The notes beneath the pieces were generated by a model. It was not told where the DNA came from, searched no databases, and was given only the letters and a program-made list of their open reading frames with translations. This document shows positions 42,197-51,411 of a stretch of 64,000 bases of DNA, piece by piece. Source of the stretch: Robiginitalea biformata HTCC2501 (lineage in GTDB: Bacteria; Bacteroidota; Bacteroidia; Flavobacteriales; Flavobacteriaceae); contig NC_013222.1 of assembly GCF_000024125.1 (NCBI RefSeq), positions 806,001-870,000 on the forward strand, read 5' to 3'. The translations under genes were made by a program, and so were the position numbers. The number at the start of each line of letters is the position of its first letter. Position 1 is the first letter of the stretch.

Positions 42197-42570
42197 GCCG
42201 GCTGCACCGGTAGTCTTGTTCAATCCGCAGGGGCTTATTTTGTAACCCTCACTACCCATTCCTGTCTTTTCCATGGTTTTACAAAGTCGTTTGGAAAAAC
42301 TTCGGCAGAGGTATTTCAACCCGACCTTTCAAGCAATTACTGGAACTCCCCTGCAAATAACTCCTATTCTCCGCCTCCGGGCACCCCGTGTTACCGATGT
42401 GGTATAGCTTGTTACATCTGTGCTATCGGATCACGCAGGCAATAGGTATATTCTATCGGATCCAGCCCGATGTTTCCAGGGACCTGGTTGTTTGCTCGGA
42501 TACTGACATGTGCGGGATAACGAACACCGCCTGGCTACCAGACTTTATGATAAACTGAAAAACAAATAAG
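42197..42570. other. 374-base region without a supported gene
   Basis: No convincing coding sequence. A 54-codon frame at 42397-42561 is open, but its composition and lack of a promoter do not support it. No repeat, terminator or tRNA is seen. Confidence 0.5.
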
Positions 42571-43239
42571 ATGAAACACCTGATCTGTTTATGGATGCTC
42601 CTGCTCCTGACCCCATCGGCGGCCTGGAGCCAGGATTTTATGGAATCCATGATGCAAACCGCGCAAATGGAAAACGAGGCCAATGCGCAAGAAGAGGGCC
42701 AGCCCAACGAGGGAACGAATTCGGAAGCCGCGGAAACCTGGGAGGCGGAATTGGAGCGAATGAGGGAAAGTACCCCGGAGTTTTTCGCTTCGTTGGACAC
42801 CAAATATCTGAAGTGTGTGGCCATGATGGAATCGTACGTCTATATGTATTTAAAACTGGTGCGGGAGCATAAATTGGGCGATATGACCCTGTCTGCATGC
42901 GACGCCTATGGAATGCAGACCCTGGCGATGGCCAGTTCCACCACATTTATGTACTGTGCGGAAGGGATGGAAGCCCCTGAATTGAATGAAGAGGAGAAAA
43001 CCGATTTGATGATGGATTATATTCATAAGCTTACCGGGTTCCAAGAGCTGATAAATCATTACGTATATAGTTATTATTTCGATTTAGTGCAGTCAAATTT
43101 CCCGAATACCCCCGCCAGCGCCGAAACGATGAATCACAACTACCTGGTTTACCTAATGGAATTTTTCCGGCCGCGGTACATCATCCCCCAAAGCCTGAAA
43201 ATTGCCCGGGAAATGGAGGCCCTGGGCTGTGGCGGATAA
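42571..43239 (+). CDS. Hypothetical secreted protein
   Basis: Not recognised. Protein of 222 aa with a signal peptide (MKHLICLWMLLLLTPSAAWS, cleavage near 20). A Glu/Gln/Asn-rich low-complexity segment (about 30-60) follows, then a mainly helical domain with four Cys residues (YLKCVAMMES, LSACDAYGMQ, MYCAEGME, ALGCGG) that could form disulfides in the periplasm. Function unknown. Confidence 0.7.
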   Translation: MKHLICLWMLLLLTPSAAWSQDFMESMMQTAQMENEANAQEEGQPNEGTNSEAAETWEAELERMRESTPEFFASLDTKYLKCVAMMESYVYMYLKLVREHKLGDMTLSACDAYGMQTLAMASSTTFMYCAEGMEAPELNEEEKTDLMMDYIHKLTGFQELINHYVYSYYFDLVQSNFPNTPASAETMNHNYLVYLMEFFRPRYIIPQSLKIAREMEALGCGG

Positions 43240-43339
43240 AATCGAAATTTAATCGGGCAGGGCATCGGGCGAACGGGGAATTTTGGGCAGAACATCAGGG
43301 ATTGGCAAAATTTTCTACATTTAAGCCAACCGCCGGACC

Positions 43340-44125
43340 ATGATCAAATTCTTCCGAAAAATCCGCCAAAGGCTCCTGGCCGAGAACAAATTCAGCAGGT
43401 ATTTGCTTTATGCCGTTGGCGAGATCTTCCTGGTCGTCATCGGGATTTTGATTGCCCTGCAGATTAACAACTGGAACGAGGGCCTGAAGGAACGGGCAAC
43501 GGAACAGTCCATACTAAAACAGTTGCACAGCGAATACCAAAGCAACCTGGCGCAGCTGGATGAGAAGATTTTTATGCGCAACGAGGCGCTGGAAGCGAGC
43601 TACTTCCTGCTGGAACAGATCGACCACCCTGCAAACATCGAAGAAAATGCGATATACGATGCCTTCTGGAAGCTCGTCAGGGACCCTACCTTCGACCCGA
43701 TTGTGAACGATATCGTGGGAAGCAGCAACCTCCGCCTGATCCGGAACGATTCCCTGGTGCGGCTGTTGTCGAACTGGTCTTCGGAGGTCTACCAGGTACA
43801 GGAACTGGAACTGCAGTACCAGAAATTCCGCTCGGAAATCCTGGCGCCCGCCTACAACCGGCTGGGGGTCTCCAGGAATGTCAACGACGCCGTGTGGAAG
43901 GATGGTTATTCCCCCCCGGAAGCCCTCGACAAAAAAAATTCCGTCAAGCTGACCATCGACCAATCACCCAGGCCCATGGACCTCCGGGAGGTGCTCAAAG
44001 ACGTCGAACTCGAGGGCATGATTGCCCAGGCCATCACCTACCACCAGGTAACCAACATCCAATCCGGGACGCTTCGCGACCGCATTCTGGAAATGCTCGA
44101 ATTGATGGAGGGGGAGATAGACTGA
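43340..44125 (+). CDS. DUF6090 family single-pass membrane protein
   Basis: Protein of 261 aa. The N-terminus is typical of the flavobacterial DUF6090 family: a basic KFFRKIRQRLLAENKFSRY, then a membrane helix (YAVGEIFLVVIGILIALQIN) and the conserved NNWNE segment, then a long helical extracytoplasmic region. Function of the family is unknown, and genomes often carry several copies. Single-gene unit. Confidence 0.85.
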   Translation: MIKFFRKIRQRLLAENKFSRYLLYAVGEIFLVVIGILIALQINNWNEGLKERATEQSILKQLHSEYQSNLAQLDEKIFMRNEALEASYFLLEQIDHPANIEENAIYDAFWKLVRDPTFDPIVNDIVGSSNLRLIRNDSLVRLLSNWSSEVYQVQELELQYQKFRSEILAPAYNRLGVSRNVNDAVWKDGYSPPEALDKKNSVKLTIDQSPRPMDLREVLKDVELEGMIAQAITYHQVTNIQSGTLRDRILEMLELMEGEID

Positions 44126-44360
44126 CGCGCTGCGGATCCTCCCCAGGCCCACTTCAGGGCTTCTGCCTTTATCCCTTTTCTGAATGACGTCTTTATCTCC
44201 TTGGCCCCCTACGCAAGACTTCAATCGGCACAGAGGAGTTTTCCCACACATAAATAATTGAAAATCAGTAATTTATTTTCATCCTCCGGTAGGTTGGCTG
44301 CTTTTATTTCGTACCTTCTGAGACTGCCTATATTCAAATAATCAACCAAAACCTATTAAA

Positions 44361-45293
44361 ATGAAAAAAGCACTGCTTATCGTTGTCCTGCTGGGCCTGA
44401 CCATGGCCTATGGACAATCCAAAAAAAACGGGACGATTTATATCGAACACCCGGCCATTGAAACCGTCAACGCCCTGGTCGACGCCTTTGTAGCGGGAGA
44501 CAGCGCGGCCGTGGCGGGATTCCTCCACGAAGATTTCCGGGCCTTTAACGGTTCTACGCCGAACAAAGACGCCAAAGGCGCAACCAAAGAACAATACCTG
44601 GGACGCGTCAACTTCTGGAAAAACAACATCTCTTACCTCAGCATCGAACCGTTGCAGGGGTCCTACCCGGATGCCCTGGAATACAAGGACGGAGCCCTCT
44701 GGGTACAGAACTGGAGCCAGCTAAAAGGGGTCCATAACGGCTCCGGGGTCAAGATCGACGTGCCCATCCACCGGATGTACCGGCTGAAGGACGGGAAGGT
44801 GGACCTGGAGATCAGTTACCACAACGAGCGAATATACCGGGAAATTGGCGAGAGTTTCCAGGACCGCGAAAACGGGACTATCTACAACCACCACGACAAT
44901 ATCAACAGTGTCCGCCGGATGATGCACGCTTTTGAGCACGACGATTTTGAGACGGCTTATAGTTTCTTTGACGAGAAGGCCCGGTTTAGCAGCCTGGAAA
45001 TGGAGCGGGGGGAATCGATGTCCCTGGAAGAAGCCAAGGCACGGAATGAGGAAATCTGGGAAACCTTTGACATTACGAGTATCGACGTGGTGGGATACCC
45101 CGATTACCTGGAGTACGACCTGCGCGACGGTAAGGTGGTACAGAGCTGGTGGAATATCCGGATGACGCGAAAAGCCGACGGCCACAAAATCGTGATGCCC
45201 GCCCTGTATATCCACGATTTCAATGACGAGGGGAAAATTACCCGTTCCAGTGCCTACCTGAGCACGAAATGGCTGGATGCCCCGGCTGAATAA
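44361..45293 (+). CDS. Secreted tandem NTF2-like (SnoaL-type) protein
   Basis: Protein of 310 aa with a signal peptide (KKALLIVVLLGLTMAYGQ). Two NTF2-like cone domains can be seen: one at about 30-155 (ETVNALVDAFVAGDSAAVAG ... VPIHRMYRLKDGKVDLEISY) and one at about 180-300 (MMHAFEHDDFETAYSFFDEK ... ALYIHDFNDEGKITRSSAYL). The two copies suggest internal duplication. The ligand or activity is unknown. It ends before a strong bidirectional terminator. Confidence 0.78.
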   Translation: MKKALLIVVLLGLTMAYGQSKKNGTIYIEHPAIETVNALVDAFVAGDSAAVAGFLHEDFRAFNGSTPNKDAKGATKEQYLGRVNFWKNNISYLSIEPLQGSYPDALEYKDGALWVQNWSQLKGVHNGSGVKIDVPIHRMYRLKDGKVDLEISYHNERIYREIGESFQDRENGTIYNHHDNINSVRRMMHAFEHDDFETAYSFFDEKARFSSLEMERGESMSLEEAKARNEEIWETFDITSIDVVGYPDYLEYDLRDGKVVQSWWNIRMTRKADGHKIVMPALYIHDFNDEGKITRSSAYLSTKWLDAPAE

Positions 45294-45315
45294 ACCAGAA
45301 TCACCTGATGGCAGG

Positions 45316-45347
45316 AAAGCCCGCGACCCAATTGGGTCGCGGGCTTT
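45316..45347. terminator. Bidirectional rho-independent terminator
   Basis: A perfect 14-bp stem (45316-45329 with 45334-45347) with loop AATT, A-rich before and T-rich after. It lies between the convergent NTF2-like and oligopeptidase genes and can serve both. Confidence 0.85.
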
Positions 45348-45392
45348 GTTTTTTTGTATAACGCAAGGGAATCACGGGGTACGAGGACCCGC

Positions 45393-47534
45393 CTAGAACC
45401 CGCCCCGCTCCAGCTGCAGCAGGAAGGCGTACATCAGGGCCGTGCGCCGGTAGCGTTCAAAACGTCCGGATGCCCCGCCGTGCCCCACGTCCATGTTTGT
45501 GTCCAGCAGCAGCACGTTGTCGTCCGTTTTATAGTCCCGCAGCTTGGCCACCCATTTGGCGGGTTCCCAGTACTGTACCTGGCTATCCCAGTAGCCTGTG
45601 GTAACCAGCATATGCGGGTACTCCTTCCGCTCCACATTGTCGTAAGGGGAATAAGATTTGATGTATTCGTAGTACTCCGGGTCTTTCGGGTTGCCCCACT
45701 CGTCAAACTCAAAAGTGGTGAGCGGGATGGATTCGTCCAGCATCGTGGAGATCACATCCACAAACGGAACGGCGGCAATCACCCCGTTCCACAGTTCCGG
45801 GGCCATATTCACCACGGCGCCCATCAACAGGCCGCCAGCGCTGCCCCCTTGGGCGTACAGGTGGTCCGGGGACGTATACCCCAGTTCCACCAGGTACTTC
45901 CCGCTGTCGATAAAGTCGTAGAAAGTGTTCTTTTTGTTCAGGAGTTTTCCATCCTCGTACCATTGCCGCCCCAGGGTCTGGCTGCCCCGGATATGTGCGA
46001 TTGCAAAAGTAAAGCCGCGGTCCAGCAGGCTGATCAGCGGATAGCTGAAGGAGGCGTCCTGGTTGGAACCGTACGATCCATAGCCGTAGAGCAGTAACGG
46101 GGTCTCCGCACTCTTGGGCGTACCCTTGCGGTAGACGATGGATACCGGGATCTGCGCCCCGTCCCGGGCCTCTGCCATAATGCGCTCCGTCTGGTAATTG
46201 GCGGGGTCGAAGCTGCCGCCCAGCACCTCGTCCTGTTTCATGACGGTCCGCTCCCGGGTGGCCATGTCGTAATCGTAGACGACGGTCGGGGTTGAAAAAC
46301 TCGAATATTCAAACCGCAGTACGTCCGTGTTGTATTCTGGGTTGCCGGTAGTGTATACCCGGTACGCCGCATCCTCAAAATCGATGTAGTACTCGGACAT
46401 GTCCCGCCGGTCGATCACGTGCAATTGCACAAGCCCGTCTTTCCGCTCCCCGAGGACCGAGAAGTTCTCAAAATGGTCCATGCCCTGGAAGAGGACCTCC
46501 GGGTTGTACGGGATAAAGTCCTCCCAGGCCGATTTTCCGGTAGCGTCTTCCCCACAGTACATCAGGCGGTAATTCGGGGCCTCCAGGTTCGTGCGGATCA
46601 CAAAACGGTCGCCGATATGGTCCACGTAATGGATCAACCCCTTTTCCCGCGGCTGGAACAATTGCCAGTCCCCGTCCGGGGTATTCGCATCCAGGTAGCG
46701 GTATTCGGTCCACTCCGAGTGGGACGAGATCAGCAACAGGTAGTCGCGCGACCGGCTCTTGTAAACAAAGCTCTGGAAGGTGGGGTCGGTTTCTTCATAA
46801 ACCAATTCGTCCGTGGCGGGGTCCGTGCCCAGGACGTGTTTGTAAACCTGGAAAATCCGCAGCGTTTCCGGATCCTTCTTGCCGTAGAATACGGTCTTGT
46901 TGTCATTGGCCCAGGTGATGCCCTGGGCATTTTCGATTCGCTCGTCCCGGACCTCCCCGGTTTGCAGGTTCTTGAAATAAACGGTGTACTGCCTGCGCGA
47001 GACGGTGTCCACCGAAAATGCCAGCCACTGGTTGTTTTCGCTGACTTCCCGTTCCCCGATGCTGAAGTACGCCTTGCCTTCGGCCATTTCCGGACCATTC
47101 AGCAGGATTTCCTCCTCGGCCCCTTCCTCCAGGGATTTCCGGCAGTAGAGCGGATACTGGTTGCCTTCTTCATACCGGATGTAATAGCTATACCCATTGA
47201 GGGTTACCGGTACCGAGGCGTCGTCCGGGGCCATCCGCCCCACGATTTCCTCGTACAGGCTGTCCTGCAAGGCCTCTGTCGGCTGCATTACAGCCTCCAG
47301 ATAGTTGTTTTCCGCCCGGAGGTAGTCCAGGACCCTGGCGGTTTGCTCGTCCGGATCCTCCGCGTTTTTCTGGGCATCGCTCAGGCGCATCCAGAAGTAG
47401 TCGTCCGTGCGCGTGTCGCCGTGTATTTCTAGTTGTTCCGGGGATTTTTCGGCTATCGGGGGCTGGGGGGGTGCCGGTTCGGTTTTGCAGGCTGCCAGAA
47501 ACAGCAGCAATACGGGAAACAGGTAGTATTTCAT
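45393..47534 (-). CDS. ptrB: Oligopeptidase B-like S9A serine peptidase, lipoprotein
   Basis: Protein of 713 aa from ATG 47534 (MKYYLFPVLLLFLAACKTEP) with a lipobox at Cys16; the upstream ATG at 47579 adds non-conserved residues. The N-terminal beta-propeller (about 60-430) is followed by an alpha/beta-hydrolase domain with nucleophile Ser in GGSAGGLLMG, the Asp in LLDTNMDVGHGG and the His in the same segment. The AIAHIRGSQTLGRQWYEDGK stretch is typical of oligopeptidase B. It should cleave peptides after basic residues in the envelope. Confidence 0.92.
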   Translation of the reverse strand: MKYYLFPVLLLFLAACKTEPAPPQPPIAEKSPEQLEIHGDTRTDDYFWMRLSDAQKNAEDPDEQTARVLDYLRAENNYLEAVMQPTEALQDSLYEEIVGRMAPDDASVPVTLNGYSYYIRYEEGNQYPLYCRKSLEEGAEEEILLNGPEMAEGKAYFSIGEREVSENNQWLAFSVDTVSRRQYTVYFKNLQTGEVRDERIENAQGITWANDNKTVFYGKKDPETLRIFQVYKHVLGTDPATDELVYEETDPTFQSFVYKSRSRDYLLLISSHSEWTEYRYLDANTPDGDWQLFQPREKGLIHYVDHIGDRFVIRTNLEAPNYRLMYCGEDATGKSAWEDFIPYNPEVLFQGMDHFENFSVLGERKDGLVQLHVIDRRDMSEYYIDFEDAAYRVYTTGNPEYNTDVLRFEYSSFSTPTVVYDYDMATRERTVMKQDEVLGGSFDPANYQTERIMAEARDGAQIPVSIVYRKGTPKSAETPLLLYGYGSYGSNQDASFSYPLISLLDRGFTFAIAHIRGSQTLGRQWYEDGKLLNKKNTFYDFIDSGKYLVELGYTSPDHLYAQGGSAGGLLMGAVVNMAPELWNGVIAAVPFVDVISTMLDESIPLTTFEFDEWGNPKDPEYYEYIKSYSPYDNVERKEYPHMLVTTGYWDSQVQYWEPAKWVAKLRDYKTDDNVLLLDTNMDVGHGGASGRFERYRRTALMYAFLLQLERGGF

Positions 47535-47711
47535 TAATCGTTGTTTTTTAGCTGATTGGTACTTGCACCTGCGGGCCAAAAAGGCCGACTCACAGCTGGC
47601 GGGGAGAAGTTACGGAATTTTACAAAGCGGAGGATTGTACGACAATCGGATGAAGGCGGTCCGGAATTTACAGATTGCAAACGAAAGATTGACAGCAGTA
47701 AGAACGCCGGC

Positions 47712-48128
47712 CTAATGCACCATCTCAGCGAGCATTGCTTCGCTTAACGGCTTCACCCGCATAGCATCCTGCAGGTCGTATTTTTCAATACGGGCCTGGT
47801 CGGATGGCTGCACTTCTGCGGTCAGGAAATAGAGTTTCATCCCGCTGAGGTCCCGCTCCGCCCCGGAAAGGGCTTCCATAAAATCCCAGGCATCCATCAC
47901 GGGCATGTTGACATCCATGATCAGCAGGTCCGGCAAAGTCTTCCCAGGATCGAGGAGTTGCTCCAGGGCATCCCCGGCCGAGAGCAATTGGCTGACGGTG
48001 GCGTCCGGGAACGTGCGACGCACCACCACCCGGTTTACAAACAGGCTCATTTCGTCGTCGTCCACCAGGAGGATGGACCGGGGCGGAGACGGGGGGTTAT
48101 CCTGGGTTGGTTTGGCAGGTGAGATCAC
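47712..48128 (-). CDS. Stand-alone receiver-domain response regulator
   Basis: Protein of 138 aa starting at GTG 48128. Receiver residues are intact: DDDE near the start (ILLVDDDEMSLFVNRVV), phosphoacceptor Asp in LLIMDVNMPVMDAWDF, Thr in YFLTAEVQ and Lys in RVKPLSE. No output domain. It belongs with the next gene and the PAS histidine kinase in one minus-strand unit, so it may act as a phosphorelay or phosphate-sink partner. Confidence 0.88.
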   Translation of the reverse strand: MISPAKPTQDNPPSPPRSILLVDDDEMSLFVNRVVVRRTFPDATVSQLLSAGDALEQLLDPGKTLPDLLIMDVNMPVMDAWDFMEALSGAERDLSGMKLYFLTAEVQPSDQARIEKYDLQDAMRVKPLSEAMLAEMVH

Positions 48129-48155
48129 ACTATCAGGGGGGTTGTGCGGGTTTGT

Positions 48156-48554
48156 TTATGCGGATTGGAGGATGCCGGTCAGGTCTAATTCAGTTATGGG
48201 CTTTACGAAATAGTTGCCCACTACCTCGTATTCCCGCGCCCGCTGTTCGTCGGCGGGGTTGATCGAGGAGCTGACCACGTATATGGTAACCCGTTCCGTA
48301 TTGTTGTTGGGGATCTTGACAAAAGACTCGAGGAAATCCCAACCGTCCATCACCGGCATATTCAGGTCCAGGAAGATGACCGATGGCAAGGCCTCTCCCC
48401 GGTTGAGCATATCCAGCAGCCCGTCTATGGCTTCCTGCCCGTTGTTAAATACCAGGATTTCCTCGCAAAATTCTACCTGCTTCATCATGAGTTTCATCCC
48501 ATAGACCAGGATCGGGTCGTCGTCTACGATACAGGTTTTTTCCAGTGTTTTCAT
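48156..48554 (-). CDS. Stand-alone receiver-domain response regulator
   Basis: Protein of 132 aa. Receiver motifs: CIVDDDPILVYGMKLM, phosphoacceptor Asp in IFLDLNMPVMDGWDF, Ser/Thr in YVVSSSIN and Lys in YFVKPITE. No DNA-binding domain. The ATG overlaps the stop of the PAS histidine kinase by 4 nt (48551-48554), so it is probably the kinase's direct partner. Confidence 0.9.
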   Translation of the reverse strand: MKTLEKTCIVDDDPILVYGMKLMMKQVEFCEEILVFNNGQEAIDGLLDMLNRGEALPSVIFLDLNMPVMDGWDFLESFVKIPNNNTERVTIYVVSSSINPADEQRAREYEVVGNYFVKPITELDLTGILQSA

Positions 48555-50368
48555 GTATTGTCGGTTGTATTGAGTATGACGCTGAACGTGGTGCCTGCGC
48601 CCGGCTGGCTGGACACGGTAATTTTCCCGCCCATGGCCTCTACCTGGTTTTTGGTGATAAACAGCCCGATTCCCCGGCTGTCCTTGTGTTTGTGGAAAGT
48701 CTTGTACATGCCAAAGAGCTTGGCCCCGTGACGCTGCAGGTCAATACCCAGGCCATTGTCGGTGAAATCCATGCGGCACCGTCCGTTTTCGACGGTGGCC
48801 CCGATCCGGATAAAGCTCTCTTTCTCCGGGTCGCGGTATTTCATCCCGTTTGTGATCATATTCAGAAACAGGCTGTCCAGGTAAGCCGGGATGCCCATAA
48901 CTTCCAGCCCCATATCTATATCGACGTCCAGCCGGACTCCTTCGGCCTGCAACAAAGCGGCTAGTTCGGTTTCCGCTTTGTGGGCAGCGGCAAACAAGTT
49001 TACGGGCCGATGTGCTTCCTGATTGCCCGTCTGCACTTGTACCACCTCGTTCAGGTGGGTAATTGAATCGTTCAACCCGTTTGCAGCCCCGGCGAGCATT
49101 TGCAAAGCGTTCTTACGTTCGGATTCGGCGATCCTGTCCTCCAGGAGGAATTGGGTGATCATCGACAGGTTGGTAGCGTGAGACCGCAGGTTGTGCGATA
49201 CGATATGCGCAAAATTCAACAGGCTCTCATTCTGGCTGACGGTGGTATTCAGGAGTTTTTTCATCTCCTCCTCGGCCATTTTTTGCCGGGTGACATCCCA
49301 GGCGGCGCCGATTACCTGCAGGGGCTTCCCATCGGGGTCCCTGACAATGTTTCCCTCGTCGTGGATCCACCGGGTTTCCCCATCCGGCCGTACAATGCGG
49401 TAGTCCATCTGGAACTTCCCGGCAGATTGCAGGTCGCGGCCCATTCTTTCCCTGACCCACTCCCGGTCATCCGGGTGCAAGGCTGCCTGCCAGGCGGCAA
49501 AAATGCTTTCAAACTTTTTCGCTTCAATGCCGAATATGTCGTGCATGCGCTCGTCCCAGGCAACCTCCTGCCCAACGACGTCAAAATCCCAAATACCGAT
49601 TTCAGCACCCTCTTTGGCTATATTCAGGCGCTCGCTCACTTTTTTGAATTCAAGCCGGGCTTTTTTTCGTTTGTCGATATCCTGCATGGTTCCGCGAATC
49701 CGGATACACTTGCCGTTATGCATATCTACCTCGCCAATCCCCCGGACCCAAATTTCCCGTCCTTTGGCGGTGATGAGCTGCACTTCAATATCCCAGGGCT
49801 CCCCGGTACGGACATTCTCGTCCAGCACCTTGAGCACCAGGTCCTTACTGGCCCCTTCTTTGTAAAACTTGATTACCTCCTCCATAACCGGTTCATAATC
49901 CGGGGGTACCTCGTGCAGCGCCCGCAAGTTCGGCGACCAGAAAATCTGATTCTTCACCATGTCTACCTCCCAGGTCCCGATCCTGGCTACCCGCTCCATT
50001 TTTTCAAAAAGGTCGCGGTCCCGCATCTGATCGGTAATATCCTCAAGGACCAGGAGGATGCCTCCGGGCATCGGGCCATCGGCGGCCAGGGGGGACATTT
50101 TCCAGGAATACCAGGCAATTTTACCGTCGGCATGGCGGTAGAATATCCTGTCGTTGGATCGCTCGAGTCCCTCCCGGCAATAGGAGAGGTCCAGGAAGAG
50201 CTCCTCCGGCATATCGGGGAAGACTTCTGCAATCCGGGACCCTTTGGTGCTCCGGTCCGTCCGGAACTGGTTGTGCCAGGCCTCGGAGAAACCCTGGAAT
50301 TTCAGGTCCTGGTCCAGGGCGGCGATGGGGATCGGCGCCTGGAGTAGCAGCAAGTCGTTGAGTATCAT
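48551..50368 (-). CDS. Multi-PAS sensor histidine kinase
   Basis: Soluble protein of 605 aa without membrane helices. Three PAS domains (about 10-125, 125-245, 250-375), the last with WDVTRQK-type PAC endings, are followed by a kinase core. The H-box is HIVSHNLRSHATNL, in which the usual Pro is replaced. The N-box is LNMITNGMKYRD and the G boxes are DFTDNGLGIDL and GIGLFITKNQVEAMGG. Overlaps the following receiver gene. A near-consensus -7 box (TACTTTCG on the minus strand, 50393-50386) lies upstream. The signal is probably cytoplasmic, perhaps redox or light. Confidence 0.9.
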   Translation of the reverse strand: MILNDLLLLQAPIPIAALDQDLKFQGFSEAWHNQFRTDRSTKGSRIAEVFPDMPEELFLDLSYCREGLERSNDRIFYRHADGKIAWYSWKMSPLAADGPMPGGILLVLEDITDQMRDRDLFEKMERVARIGTWEVDMVKNQIFWSPNLRALHEVPPDYEPVMEEVIKFYKEGASKDLVLKVLDENVRTGEPWDIEVQLITAKGREIWVRGIGEVDMHNGKCIRIRGTMQDIDKRKKARLEFKKVSERLNIAKEGAEIGIWDFDVVGQEVAWDERMHDIFGIEAKKFESIFAAWQAALHPDDREWVRERMGRDLQSAGKFQMDYRIVRPDGETRWIHDEGNIVRDPDGKPLQVIGAAWDVTRQKMAEEEMKKLLNTTVSQNESLLNFAHIVSHNLRSHATNLSMITQFLLEDRIAESERKNALQMLAGAANGLNDSITHLNEVVQVQTGNQEAHRPVNLFAAAHKAETELAALLQAEGVRLDVDIDMGLEVMGIPAYLDSLFLNMITNGMKYRDPEKESFIRIGATVENGRCRMDFTDNGLGIDLQRHGAKLFGMYKTFHKHKDSRGIGLFITKNQVEAMGGKITVSSQPGAGTTFSVILNTTDNT

Positions 50369-50527
50369 TATTTGGTCAGCTTGTACGAAAGTAGAAAATT
50401 CTTACGAAACATCATGAATATTGTTACAACTCGAATTTATGGCAATTATTGCCGTCAATTGATGAAAACATACGATTATTGCAGGGCTTTTCGTTACAGT
50501 GGCAAAGTGAACCCGAAAATTCCCTCT

Positions 50528-51322
50528 ATGCGCAAGTTCCAATACCTCTGCTTGTTCTTATTATTGTTGGCAACCGCCTGTTCCACCGATGCAATGGACG
50601 ACAACCCGGCCGGCGACCCTTCCGGAAATGGCTCCCCGGACGGGGGCCCGGGGTACCGCGGCGCTGTCGGTGAATCCGCAGCCGACCTCTTGTCCGGCGA
50701 AACCTTCAGCGGGCTTTCATTGCAATTGCTCTATGTGGAAGGCATGCGGCCTACCCAGGCTACCGTCGATAATTTCCAGGACTTCCTCCGGGAGCGCCTG
50801 AATAAGCCGGACGGCATATCGCTCACCCTGCAGGAAATCGCATCGCCCGGCCAGGACGTCTATTCCACCCAGGACATCCGGGAACTGGAAGACGAGGTGC
50901 GCACGCTGTTCTCAACCACAGACAACCTGGCGGTATGCGGTATTTTTCTGGACGGTTCCTTTGAAGGAAACACGGAATCCGGGTCTGTCCTGGGGATTGC
51001 CTACCGGAATACGTCCTTTGTCGTTTTTGGGGAGACCATCCGGGAATTCAGCGGACAGCCCCTGGCACCATCCACGACCGTCCTGGAAACTACCGTGGTC
51101 AACCATGAGTTCGGCCATCTGCTGGGCCTGGTGAACGCGGGGACCCCACTGCAAACCCAGCACCAGGATACCGAACACGGCCGCCATTGCACGGCCGAGG
51201 ATTGCCTGATGTACTGGACTGCGGAAACCGGCGAGGGGTTGGTCAATATGATTTCCGGGGGGAACGTTCCCAGCCTGGATGCAGCCTGCCTGCAGGACTT
51301 GCAGGCCAACGGCGGGCGTTAA
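50528..51322 (+). CDS. Membrane-anchored zinc metalloprotease-like lipoprotein
   Basis: Protein of 264 aa from ATG 50528 (MRKFQYLCLFLLLLATACST), with a lipobox at Cys18; the frame opens at 50372 but the extra residues are unlikely. A Gly/Asp/Pro-rich linker follows. The zinc motif HEFGHLLGL occurs at about residue 196, with a downstream His in TEHGRHCTAEDC, as in metzincin-like proteases. Function probably envelope peptide cleavage; substrate unknown. Confidence 0.8.
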   Translation: MRKFQYLCLFLLLLATACSTDAMDDNPAGDPSGNGSPDGGPGYRGAVGESAADLLSGETFSGLSLQLLYVEGMRPTQATVDNFQDFLRERLNKPDGISLTLQEIASPGQDVYSTQDIRELEDEVRTLFSTTDNLAVCGIFLDGSFEGNTESGSVLGIAYRNTSFVVFGETIREFSGQPLAPSTTVLETTVVNHEFGHLLGLVNAGTPLQTQHQDTEHGRHCTAEDCLMYWTAETGEGLVNMISGGNVPSLDAACLQDLQANGGR

Positions 51323-51411
51323 GGCGGCAACGGCCATTCGTTGCCAGGGCTTCCGGAACCTCAATTTGCGAATCTGCCGCGGGAGTACTGCCGGGATGGA
51401 ATCATTGTATC

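Noticed and set aside
42397..42561. 54-codon frame in the gap before the secreted protein
   Set aside because: No promoter, no signal or motif, and too short to trust.
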